From the NCBI GenBank assembly GCA_020633125.1, contig JACKEH010000066.1, forward strand, positions 1 through 22,735: a DNA stretch of 22,735 bases, given 5' to 3'. The notes beneath the pieces are model-generated. The model saw only the letters and a list, made by a program, of their open reading frames with translations, did not search any database and was not told where the DNA came from. Within the stretch, counting starts at the first letter, position 1; every line of letters begins with the position of its first letter. The translations under genes were made by a program, and so were the position numbers. Below are positions 15,430 through 22,648 of this stretch, piece after piece. This stretch comes from Sandaracinus sp. (GTDB lineage Bacteria; Myxococcota_A; Polyangia; Polyangiales; Houyiibacteriaceae).

Positions 15430-16062
15430 TCAGAGTCGGCCCAACAACGCGTACGCGATCAGGACCGGGACCTCGCGCATCGCGCCCTTGGCCCGCGCGT
15501 AGGGCACGCTCCGCGATCCGGTCCCGACCACCTCGTCGAAGCGTCGTCCGAACACCCGCTCGCAGCGGAGCACGTGGTAGCTGTCCGACACGACCAGCAC
15601 ACGGGCCCGTGGAAGCCCCGCGTCGGCGAGAACCTCGGCCGCGTAGCGGGCGTTCTCTTCGGTGCTCGTCGAGCGCTCCTCGAGCCACACCGCATCGGCC
15701 CGTAGGCCACGCGAACGCGCGTGTGCCGCGGCGACGCTCGCCTCGCTGCCACCGTGGTCGCCCACCCCTCCCGTGAACACCACCCGCGGCGCCAGGCCCC
15801 CGCGCCAGAGCTCGGTCGCCAGCTCGGCCCGTCGGGCCAACGCGGGGCTCGGACGGCCGTCGGGCATGACCCGACACCCCGCCACCACGATCGCGTCGAA
15901 CGAGCCTTCCGGCGTCCGAAGGCCTCGGCGGTCGAGCCACGCGGCGGCCGTCATCCAGACGAGAAGCATCGTGGTCGCGACCTTAGCAGCCCGACGAAAG
16001 TGCCGACGAAAGCGCCTCGTTCCGCCGAACGACCGAGTGTCTGGTTTCTCGACACCCTCCAT
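15430..16062 (-). CDS. YdcF/SanA/ElyC-like DUF218 membrane protein
   Basis: A 210-residue DUF218 protein, a family linked in enterics to envelope integrity and to lipid carrier or peptidoglycan metabolism (SanA, ElyC). A basic N-terminus (1-30) precedes one membrane helix (about 31-44). The DUF218 domain follows: DAIVVAGCRVMPDGRPSPAL (56-75), RRAELATELWRGG (77-89), VVFTGGVGDHGGSEA (94-108), then EERSTSTEENARYAAEVL (128-145) and VLVVSDSYHVLRCERVF (155-171). The ATG at 16062 was chosen because the frame further upstream (to 16269) lacks coding character and overlaps the promoter region of the divergent phosphatase gene. The exact start is uncertain as GAGGG sits too close to this ATG. It is probably transcribed together with, or upstream of, the deacetylase gene 147 bases away. 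Confidence 0.88.
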   Translation of the reverse strand: MEGVEKPDTRSFGGTRRFRRHFRRAAKVATTMLLVWMTAAAWLDRRGLRTPEGSFDAIVVAGCRVMPDGRPSPALARRAELATELWRGGLAPRVVFTGGVGDHGGSEASVAAAHARSRGLRADAVWLEERSTSTEENARYAAEVLADAGLPRARVLVVSDSYHVLRCERVFGRRFDEVVGTGSRSVPYARAKGAMREVPVLIAYALLGRL

Positions 16063-16302
16063 CCCTCGACGGTGGCACGCAGAACGGGCGTTCGAGCGGA
16101 GAGAACATGGCGATTTCGTGGCGATGCCCACGCAAGGCCATTCCCGACTGGCCTTTTCGTCGGTGACCGTGTTCCATGGTGGCGTGTGCGTGAAATTGAA
16201 GTGGCGTCGTGTGAAGCGAAGCGGACCCTCGTCCGTGTAGCGGCGACGCCACGAAACTACCGTCCCCACGTGCGCGTGGGCGGGGTTGTGGGGTGAACAG
16301 AC

Positions 16303-17384
16303 GTGGTGACGTACGTCGTCTTGGGCTTGATCCTCGCGGCAGGCGTGATCGCCTTCGTGTGGCTACTGCGTTCGCGCTCGGAAGAAGCGCCGGCCGGTGG
16401 CGCGGTGGCCGCGTCGGCGCCCGCTGCGGCTGCGCCCGCACCGAAGCCGACGCCGAAGCCGGCTCCTGCCGAGGACAGTCGTCCGGCCGGCCCTGCCACG
16501 GAGTCGGAAGACGACGAGGCGGAGTTCACCTTCGTCGCGCGCCGCCCCGCCGATTTGGCCGCCGCCCTCGAGGCGGAAGCCAACATGGAGTCGCTCGAGA
16601 TCGACCTCTCGACCGCGGAAGAGCCGCCGGAAGACGAGACCGGCCCGGTCGATCGCATCCTGGTCAGCGCGCACGGCAACTCCGACCAGGGCCGCCGTCG
16701 CGAGCACAACGAGGACGCCTACCTGATTCTGAACGGCGAGCTCTTCTCGATCGCCGACGGCATGGGCGGCTACGCGGCCGGCGAGGTCGCGAGCCAGATG
16801 GCGGTCGACACCCTCACCGCGTGTTGGGAGTCGGGCCACTACGGCGACTTCGAGGAAGACCCGAAGCTGCCGAAGCTCGGCGACCAGCTCGTGCGCGCGA
16901 TCAAGAGCGCGAACCGCGCCATCTTCGACGAGGCCTCCGCGACGAAGCCAAGCGCGGCATGGGCACCACGATCATCGCGGCGCTCTTCAGCCCGCGAAAG
17001 CAGCGCGCCTACCTCGCCCACGTCGGCGACAGCCGCATCTACCGCTACCGCGGCGGCAAGCTCGAGCAGCTCACGCAGGACCACACCCTCGGTGCGCTCC
17101 TCGGTGTTTCCGGCCGTCGCGGCGCCCAGCTCACGCGTGCCCTCGGCATCGCCCCCGACGTCGACGTCGACCTCTTCGTCGAGACCCCGGAGCCCAGCGA
17201 CATCTACCTGCTCTGCTCCGACGGTCTGTCGAAGATGGTCCCGCACGACGAGCTCGAGGCGATGATGGCCGACGCCCCGGAGGATCTCGACGGGCACGTC
17301 GAGAAGCTCATCGCGGAGGCCAACGCCCGCGGCGGCAAGGACAACGTCAGCGTCATCCTCGTGCGCGTCGCCGACATGGCTTAG
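16303..17384 (+). pseudogene. PP2C-family Ser/Thr phosphatase, membrane-anchored, frameshifted as read
   Basis: A PP2C (PrpC/Stp-like) phosphatase that would remove phosphate from Ser/Thr sites, with one N-terminal membrane helix (3-22), a Pro/Ala linker (about 27-65) and a PP2C domain from about 118. The first frame gives HNEDAYL (135-141) and the metal-binding IADGMGGYAAGE (150-161), and goes off frame at about 16938. The other frame then continues GMGTTIIAALF, HVGDSRIYRYRGGKLEQLT, CSDGLSKMV and GGKDNVSVILV to the stop at 17384. Adding one C to the CC at 16937-16938 restores an intact product of about 360 residues with all PP2C motifs. No slippery heptamer is visible, so programmed shifting is unlikely; a recent mutation or base-call error in a C run is more likely. 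As read, the first frame ends at 17265 with a nonsense tail. The start is GTG 16303 with GGGGTGA seven bases upstream. Confidence 0.85.
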
Positions 17385-17416
17385 TGCGCTCGCTCGGCTG
17401 CGCCTCGCTCCGCTAG

Positions 17417-17434
17417 GCGGGGAGGTTTCCCCGC
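17417..17434 (+). terminator. Hairpin after the PP2C gene (first module Y copy)
   Basis: GCGGGGA, loop GGTT, TCCCCGC, 33 bases after the phosphatase stop, followed by ACCCCTCTT. The same stem with loop CGTA recurs at 17593-17610 and 17690-17707. It is placed where a terminator for the phosphatase would be, although the U tail is weak. Confidence 0.4.
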
Positions 17435-17497
17435 ACCCCTCTTCCTCGCCGTCCTCCCTCCGCTTCGCTCCGGTGCGGCGGCTGCGGCGCTCCGCGG

Positions 17498-18092
17498 GCG
17501 AGGGCTCCGCCCTTCGAACCGATCGCGGGACACCAAAGGCAGGACGCTCGGCTTCGCCGTCGCCGCGGGATGGCTGCGCCGCTTCGCTCACGGCGGGGAC
17601 GTATCCCCGCACCCCTCTTGGAGTCCTCGGAGCCCTCCCTTCGCTTCGCTCTGATTTCTGTTCGCTGCGCGCATCGCGCTTCGCTCACGGCGGGGACGTA
17701 TCCCCGCGCCCCTCTTGGAGTCCTCGGAGCCCTCCCTTCGCTTCGCTCCGGTCGGGCTCACTGCGGCGCTCCGCGGGCCAAGGGGCGATGCCCCTTTGGA
17801 AACCCGTTCGCCGCTCGGCTGCGCCTCGCTTCCGTGTACGGGTGCACTCACTCGGCTACGCCTCGCTCTGCGGGTGTGTTGGACGCCTCTTGTCTCCTGG
17901 GCGATGGCGAAGCCGAGCATCCTCCCCCGAATCCCGCCCGACGGTTCGAAGGCGGCCTCCGCGCCGCACCGAGCGGGCTGCGGCGAGCTGCGAGGGCTCC
18001 GCCCTTCGAACCGATCGCGGGATCCCAAGGGCAGGACGCTCGGCTTCGCCTTCGCCGCGGGATGGCGAAGCCGCTTCGCTCACGGCGGGGAC
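17498..18092 (+). repeat. About 103-base direct repeat pair (module X plus start of Y)
   Basis: 17498-17600 and 17990-18092 align without gaps at an offset of 492, with about seven mismatches by eye. Both start at GCGAGGGCTCCGCCCTTCGA and end in CGGCGGGGAC. The second copy is cut off within the following hairpin. Confidence 0.8.
17581..17748 (+). repeat. 71-base direct repeat pair (module Y)
   Basis: 17581-17651 and 17678-17748 match over 71 bases with a single difference (A or G just after the hairpin), at an offset of 97. Each copy contains the hairpin GCGGGGA-CGTA-TCCCCGC. The near identity implies a recent duplication or conversion. Confidence 0.88.
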
Positions 18093-18178
18093 ACCGCGGA
18101 GCGAAGGCGAAGCCGTAGCGAGCGCACAGCGCACAGCGCTTGCGAAACCGTGGCCCTCACTGCTAGGCACCGCCGGTC

Positions 18179-19630
18179 ATGACGGTCCGCGTCCGCTTTG
18201 CGCCCTCCCCCACCGGCTACCTGCACATCGGTGGCGTCCGCACCGCGCTCTACGCGTGGCTCTACGCCCGCCAGCACGGCGGCACCTTCGTGCTCCGCAT
18301 CGAAGACACGGACGTCGAGCGCAACACCGAAGAGGCCGTCGACGTCATCCTCGACTCGATGCGTTGGCTCGGCCTCGACTGGGACGAAGGTCCCGGCGTC
18401 GGCGGACCGCACGAGCCCTACTTCCAGAGCCAGCGCACCTCGATCTACCTCGAGCACGCCGAGAAGCTCATCGAGAAGGGCGCCGCCTACCGCTGCTACG
18501 CGACCCAGGCCGAGACGCAGGCGCTGCGCGAGGCCTACGAGAAGGAGCACGGCCACGGCGGCTTCCGCTTCCGCTCGCCTTGGCGCGACCGCACCGACGG
18601 CGACCCTTCGCAGCCGCACGTCATCCGCTTCAAGGCCCCCACCGAGGGCGAGACCGGCTGGGACGACCTCGTCTACGGCGCGATCAGCTACCCGAACGAC
18701 CAGCAGCAGGACTTCGTCCTGATCCGCCAAAACGGCCTGCCGCTCTACAACTTCGGCGCCTTCGTCGACGACCTGACGATGGGCATCACCCACGTCACGC
18801 GCGGCGACGACCACCTCGTCAACACGCCGCCGCAGATCCTGCTCTACCGCGCGTGGGGCGTGGAGCCTCCGCGCTTCGCGCACCTGCCGATGGTGCTCGA
18901 CCCCAAGGGCAAGAAGCTCAGCAAGCGCCGCGCGGACCAAGGCGTGCTCGTCGCCGTGCTCGACTACCGCGACGCCGGCTACCTGCCGGACGGCGTGCTC
19001 AACTACCTCGCGCGCCTGGGCTGGAGCCACGGCGACGACGAGATCTTCACGCGCGACGAGCTGAAGGCGAAGTTCGACTGGTCGGGCTGCGGCAAGACCG
19101 GCAGCCGCTACGACGTGAAGAAGCTCGCCCACGTGCAGGGCACCCACTTGCGCGGCGCCGACGACACCACGCTCGCGAAGCTCGTCGTGCCTCACCTCGA
19201 AGCACGTGGCCTGAAGGTCGACGCGAGCGACCCGCGTCTGCCCGCCGCCATCGGTCCCGTGAAGCTTCGCGCGACGACGCTCGCCGATCTGGCCGACGGC
19301 CTCGACTACTTCTTCCGCCCCGACGCCGAGATCGTCTTCGACGAGAAGGCCAAGAAGAAGATGCTCGTGCCCGACGCGGCACCGCACCTCGAGAAGCTCG
19401 CCTCGTTGATCGAGAGCACGCCCTTCGAGGCCGAGGCGATGGAAGCCGCGACCACCGCGTGGCTCGAGGCCGAAGGCCTCGCGATCAAGAACGTCGCGCA
19501 GCCCGCGCGCGTCGCCCTCACGGGTCGCGGCGCGAGCCCCGGCCTCTACGAGACGATCGTCCTCCTCGGCAAGGACCACGCGCTCGCGCGTCTGCGCCGT
19601 GGCGCCGAGCTCGCGCGCAGCGGCGGATGA
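18179..19630 (+). CDS. gltX: Glutamate--tRNA ligase
   Basis: Class I aminoacyl-tRNA synthetase that charges tRNA-Glu (and in organisms without GlnRS also tRNA-Gln) with glutamate in the cytosol. The 483 residues are the usual length. The HIGH-type motif is PTGYLHIGGVRTAL (11-24), followed by LRIEDTD (39-45). The KLSKR motif is at 246-250, after LPMVLDPKGK, and the GluRS-typical DYRDAGYLPDG, LNYLARLGWSHGDDEIF comes next. The C-terminal half is the helical anticodon-binding region. The zinc-knuckle cysteines seen in some GluRSs are absent (only CYAT at the place of CxC), as in many bacteria. ATG 18179 is used because the conserved sequence begins there. The stop codon overlaps the ATG of the CPBP protease gene (ATGA). 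The upstream repeat mosaic must contain or abut the promoter. Confidence 0.96.
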   Translation: MTVRVRFAPSPTGYLHIGGVRTALYAWLYARQHGGTFVLRIEDTDVERNTEEAVDVILDSMRWLGLDWDEGPGVGGPHEPYFQSQRTSIYLEHAEKLIEKGAAYRCYATQAETQALREAYEKEHGHGGFRFRSPWRDRTDGDPSQPHVIRFKAPTEGETGWDDLVYGAISYPNDQQQDFVLIRQNGLPLYNFGAFVDDLTMGITHVTRGDDHLVNTPPQILLYRAWGVEPPRFAHLPMVLDPKGKKLSKRRADQGVLVAVLDYRDAGYLPDGVLNYLARLGWSHGDDEIFTRDELKAKFDWSGCGKTGSRYDVKKLAHVQGTHLRGADDTTLAKLVVPHLEARGLKVDASDPRLPAAIGPVKLRATTLADLADGLDYFFRPDAEIVFDEKAKKKMLVPDAAPHLEKLASLIESTPFEAEAMEAATTAWLEAEGLAIKNVAQPARVALTGRGASPGLYETIVLLGKDHALARLRRGAELARSGG

Positions 19631-20566
19631 GCGCGACGCCCGAAGTCGTGGAAGCTGTCGACGGGCTCTCGGAGCCGGTCGTCGCCCGAAGACGACGAGC
19701 TCAGCGAAGCGCATCTCGACCGAATCGCGCCGCTCGCGATCTGGCAGCTGCTGAACCCGTGGTTCTACCTCCGCACGTGGGCGCACTTCGATCGCGAGGC
19801 CGCGGCGGAGCGGGAAGCACGCCGCGAAGCCGGGCTCGGCTTCGATCGTCGTCCGCTCGTCGCGCTCCTCGGCGGCGCGGTGCTCCTCACGTTGATGGAG
19901 TACTTCGGAGCCAAGAACGCCAAAAACACGCTCTACCCCGAGCTCGTCGACGCCGTCTTGCCAGATGGCCTGCCACGTGGCTGGGAGCTGTTGTGCGAGC
20001 ACGGCTATTGGGCCCTGTGGCGCTTCCTCGGGTTCGGCGTCTTCGCCGTGCCCTTCATCTGGCTCGGCGGCGAACGACTGCGCGACCAATACCTCTCCAC
20101 GAGGGGGTTCGTTCGCCACTTGCCGATCTACCTCGCCGCCTTCCTCGTGGTGCTCGTCGCCGTGGCCGTGGTTTCGTACGATCCCCGCTTTCAGGCGTAC
20201 TACCCGTTCTACGACCTAGCCCACCGCTCGTGGGCCGACCTGCTGATCTGGGAAGGCCTCTACTTCCTCCAGTTCCTCGGCCTCGAGCTCTTCTTTCGTG
20301 GCTGGTGGCTGAAGGCCTGCAAGGCGCAGCTCGGCTCGAACGCCATCTTCGCGATGGTCGTGCCCTACGTGATGATCCACTACGGCAAGGAGCTGCCCGA
20401 GACCCTCGGCGCGATCCTCGCCGGGGTGATCCTCGGAACGCTCGCGATGCGCACGCGCTCAATCTGGGGTGGCCTGCTGGTCCACATGCTGGTCGCGATC
20501 AGCATGGACGTCGCCGTCATCCTCCAGCTGCACGGCCTACCCGACACGTTTTGGCCGGCGTGGTGA
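19627..20566 (+). pseudogene. CPBP-family intramembrane protease, frameshifted as read
   Basis: Multi-pass membrane protein of the CPBP (Rce1-like) intramembrane protease family. The natural start appears to be ATG 19627, in the ATGA overlap with the gltX stop. Its frame reads MSATPEVVEAVDGLSEPVVA and then turns into an Arg-rich nonsense run. From 19688 the +1 frame gives EDDELSEAHLDRIAPLAIWQ and continues unbroken to 20566, with no usable start codon before GTG 19880. Removing one C from the CCC at 19685-19687 joins them into 312 residues. Family motifs are ELFFRG (20285-20302), VMIHYGKE (H at 20388) and VHMLVAISMD (H at 20482). The usual EExxxR appears as LExxxR, so the first Glu, catalytic in Rce1, is missing; a variant ExFFRG subgroup exists. 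CPBP proteases include CAAX-type enzymes and proposed MYXO-CTERM processing enzymes. A truncated annotation would start at 19880. Confidence 0.82.
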
Positions 20567-20582
20567 CGCCCCTCCGTCGTGT

Positions 20583-20745
20583 TAGAGCCTGATCCAGGAG
20601 CGGCGTCGAGTGATTGGTGCTCTGGGTGCGTGCACTGGGGCATCCGCGAACCGAGGAAATGTGGGGCATTTTCGAGCGTGAGGGGATGCCTCAGGGTGCG
20701 TGCTCAGGGCGCGAAGCGCCGACGCCGCTCCTGGATCAGGCTCTA
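20583..20745. mobile_element. MITE-like element with perfect 26-bp terminal inverted repeats
   Basis: Arms at 20583-20608 (starting TAGAGCCTGATCCAGGAGCG) and 20720-20745 are exact reverse complements over 26 bases, with 111 bases between. The interior carries its own partial repeats: (T/C)AGGGTGCGTGC-like segments at both ends and GGCATCC/GGATGCC. No ORF is credible. The ends both begin with TA, so a TA target duplication, as for IS630/mariner elements, is possible, but the flanks give no longer duplication. It could be a non-autonomous insertion element, a REP-type element or a long hairpin terminator for the gltX operon. Confidence 0.6.
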
Positions 20746-21152
20746 GGCCGCTCGGCGCTTCGTCGCCGATTGTCAGCGCCCGACGCCGATCCGCGTGACG
20801 CCGAGGTGGCGACTCACGTAGCCACCGACATCGTTTCGTGCGCGTTTCCGCGCCGCTCAATGCGGGTAGATCGCCCACGCTTCCGAAGTGGCCACTCGAC
20901 CAGCCACCCGGACGTGGGCAACTCGCCTCGACCGAAAGATCCATGATTCCGGAAACTTGACACGGACGACCGCTGACCGTCGCAGACAACGAATTACAAG
21001 TCGATGACAATTGAGCGAGGGCGTTCTGGCTTCCTTCCGATCAGATTCCCCTCGTCCGAATCCGCCCTTTGAGCTCGCGCTTCTCGTCGAGCCCAGGGCC
21101 CCGACCCTGGCTCCAAGCCACGGCGGACAAAGCGACTCGGACGAAGAGATCG

Positions 21153-21158
21153 AAGGAG
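21153..21158 (+). promoter_or_regulatory. Ribosome binding site fixing a TTG start
   Basis: AAGGAG, seven bases before TTG 21166. It is the best Shine-Dalgarno match in the window and decides the rare TTG start of the glycosyltransferase. Confidence 0.85.
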
Positions 21159-21165
21159 AACGACC

Positions 21166-22614
21166 TTGGAGACGCTCGTCATCGCGCTGTACCTCGTGGC
21201 GCTCACGATCCTCGGCATCTACGGCGCCCACCGCGGCAACCTGCTGATGCTCTACCTCAAGCACCGCAAGAACGCGCCGAAGGCCCTTCGCAAGTTCGAA
21301 GACTCGGAGCTGCCGACGATCACGATCCAGCTCCCGACGTTCAACGAGATGTACGTCGTCGAGCGCCTCCTCGAAGGCGTCGCGCGCATCGACTACCCGA
21401 AGGACAAGCTGCACCTGCAGGTCCTCGACGACTCGACCGACGAGACGACGCAGATCGCCCGCGCGAAGGTCGACGAGCTCTGCGAGCGCGGCTTCGACGC
21501 CGACTACGTCCACCGCGTCGATCGCACGGGCTACAAGGCCGGCGCGCTCGAGAACGGCCTCAAGACCGCCAAGGGCGAGCTCGTGATGGTCTTCGACGCC
21601 GACTTCGTCCCGGAGCCGAACATCATCCGCAAGATGATCGACCACTTCACCGACCCGAAGGTCGGCATGGTCCAGGCCCGCTGGGGTCACATCAACCGCG
21701 AGTACTCCGTGCTCACGAAGTGCCAGTCGATGATGCTCGACGGCCACTTCGTGATCGAGCACATCGCGCGCAACCGCTCGGGCCGCTTCTTCAACTTCAA
21801 CGGCACCGCGGGCATCTGGCGCAAGCAGACCATCGCGGACGCCGGCGGCTGGCAGCACGACACGGTGACGGAGGACATGGACCTCTCGTTCCGCGCGCAG
21901 ATCAAGGGCTGGCGCTTCGTGTACGTGCCCGAGGCCCTCGCGCCCGCCGAGCTCCCCTGCGAGATGAACTCCTTCAAGACCCAGCAGTTCCGTTGGGCGA
22001 AGGGCTCGGCGCAGACCACGAAGAAGCTCCTCGGCCTCGTGCTGAAGGCGGACATCCCGTGGCGCGTGAAGATGGAGGTGATCTTCCACCTCACGAACAA
22101 CTTCGCGTACCTGTTCCTCGTCCTGCTCGCGATGCTCCAGCTCCCGAACATGCTGATCCGTCGCCACATGGATCACCCGGAGCTGCTCCTGCTCGACGTC
22201 CCGCTCTTCGCGGCGACCTGCGGCTCGATCTGCGTGTTCTACCTGGTCACGCACCGCGCGCTCTACGACAACCTCTGGGACGCCATCAAGCGTCTGCCGC
22301 TCATGATGGCGCTCGGCATCGGCCTCAGCGTCAACAACGCGCGCGCCGTGCTCGAAGGCCTCTTCGGCAAGGACCTCGAGTTCGTCCGCACGCCCAAGCA
22401 CGGCGTCAGCGGCAAGCGCGACGACTGGAAGAAGAAGAAGTACAAGGCGAGCTTCCCGGTGCACTCGCTCATCGAGCTCGGGTTTGGCCTCTACTTCGTC
22501 GTGACCATCGCCCTCGCGGTCGTCACCGGAAGCTGGATCACGATCCCCTTCCTCGTGCTCTTCATGATCGGCTTCCTCTACGTGGGAACGCTGAGCTTCT
22601 TCCAGGCCCGCTGA
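21166..22614 (+). CDS. Processive GT2 family glycosyltransferase, CslA (mannan synthase)/BcsA-like
   Basis: A 482-residue membrane enzyme that should add sugars from a nucleotide sugar to a growing polysaccharide and pass it through the inner membrane. A membrane helix (3-20) precedes the GT-A domain with all processive motifs: LPTFNE (56-61), DDS (88-90), FDADF (143-147), TED (235-237) and QxxRW (Q273, R276, W277). The rest has several membrane helices (about 309-330, 345-360, 380-400, 446-476). The runs RTGYKAGALENGL, VQARWGHINREYS, FFNFNGTAGIWR and DAGGWQHDTVTEDMDLS are very like plant CslA glucomannan synthases and their bacterial relatives. No PilZ domain is seen. TTG 21166 is fixed by AAGGAG upstream. 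No polysaccharide export or c-di-GMP gene is next to it within the window; a hairpin cluster follows. The product (mannan, glucan or other) is not determined by the sequence. Confidence 0.93.
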   Translation: METLVIALYLVALTILGIYGAHRGNLLMLYLKHRKNAPKALRKFEDSELPTITIQLPTFNEMYVVERLLEGVARIDYPKDKLHLQVLDDSTDETTQIARAKVDELCERGFDADYVHRVDRTGYKAGALENGLKTAKGELVMVFDADFVPEPNIIRKMIDHFTDPKVGMVQARWGHINREYSVLTKCQSMMLDGHFVIEHIARNRSGRFFNFNGTAGIWRKQTIADAGGWQHDTVTEDMDLSFRAQIKGWRFVYVPEALAPAELPCEMNSFKTQQFRWAKGSAQTTKKLLGLVLKADIPWRVKMEVIFHLTNNFAYLFLVLLAMLQLPNMLIRRHMDHPELLLLDVPLFAATCGSICVFYLVTHRALYDNLWDAIKRLPLMMALGIGLSVNNARAVLEGLFGKDLEFVRTPKHGVSGKRDDWKKKKYKASFPVHSLIELGFGLYFVVTIALAVVTGSWITIPFLVLFMIGFLYVGTLSFFQAR

Positions 22615-22624
22615 CGGAGTTTCT

Positions 22625-22648
22625 GGAGGGGCGTTCCGGCGCCCCTCC
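22625..22648 (+). terminator. Hairpin after the glycosyltransferase gene
   Basis: GGAGGGGCG, loop TTCCGG, CGCCCCTCC: perfect 9-bp stem 11 bases after the stop at 22614, followed by a C-rich run rather than U. Likely a terminator or the first of the hairpins below. Confidence 0.5.

Larger units (their letters stand above)
17385..18178. repeat. Mosaic of direct and inverted repeats with conserved hairpins, no gene
   Basis: A 794-base stretch between the PP2C gene and gltX with no credible gene; open frames exist only because stop codons are rare at this GC. It is built from two modules. Module Y holds a GCGGGGA-N4-TCCCCGC hairpin, then CCCCTCTT and a CTTCGCTTCGCTC-type tail (17417-17495, 17581-17651, 17678-17748, and a broken copy near 18080-18092). 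Module X (GAGGGCTCCGCCCTTCGAAC and on through CTCGGCTTCGCC) is at 17498-17574 and 17990-18066, with a degraded inverted copy at about 17897-17965. A smaller motif CTCGGCTGCGCCTCGCT recurs at about 17395, 17815 and (one change) 17852. This looks like a nest of dispersed repeats or decayed small elements. Confidence 0.75.
20567..21165. other. Intergenic region before the glycosyltransferase
   Basis: 599 bases without a supported gene. It holds a 163-bp inverted-repeat element (20583-20745). A stretch follows at 20746-20940 in which I see nothing, then an AT-richer segment at 20941-21010 where a TTGACA (20957-20962) could be a -35 box, though no good -10 lies 16-18 bases on. An unusually long leader of about 150 bases runs to the glycosyltransferase start, with a small hairpin near 21098-21112 (GGGCCC palindrome region). 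The promoter of the glycosyltransferase is probably here. Confidence 0.5.

Noticed and set aside
16930..16945. Programmed -1 ribosomal frameshift in the PP2C gene
   Set aside because: No X-XXY-YYZ slippery heptamer or obvious downstream stimulatory structure; a lost base in a C run explains it better.
3129..17384. Kinase-phosphatase pair forming one signalling module
   Set aside because: The Ser/Thr kinase and PP2C genes are 12 kb apart with unrelated genes on both strands between them; no sequence evidence links them.
17473..18178. Several open frames in the repeat mosaic
   Set aside because: They follow the repeats, differ between copies in frame, and show no family features.
17385..18178. 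Possible CRISPR array
   Set aside because: Repeats are long, unequally spaced, in both orientations and without unique spacers of even length; no cas gene is nearby.
20957..20985. Sigma-70 promoter with TTGACA
   Set aside because: The -35 box is perfect, but positions 16-18 bases on (GTCGCA, TCGCAG, CGCAGA) do not resemble a -10 box; noted only as part of the intergenic entry.
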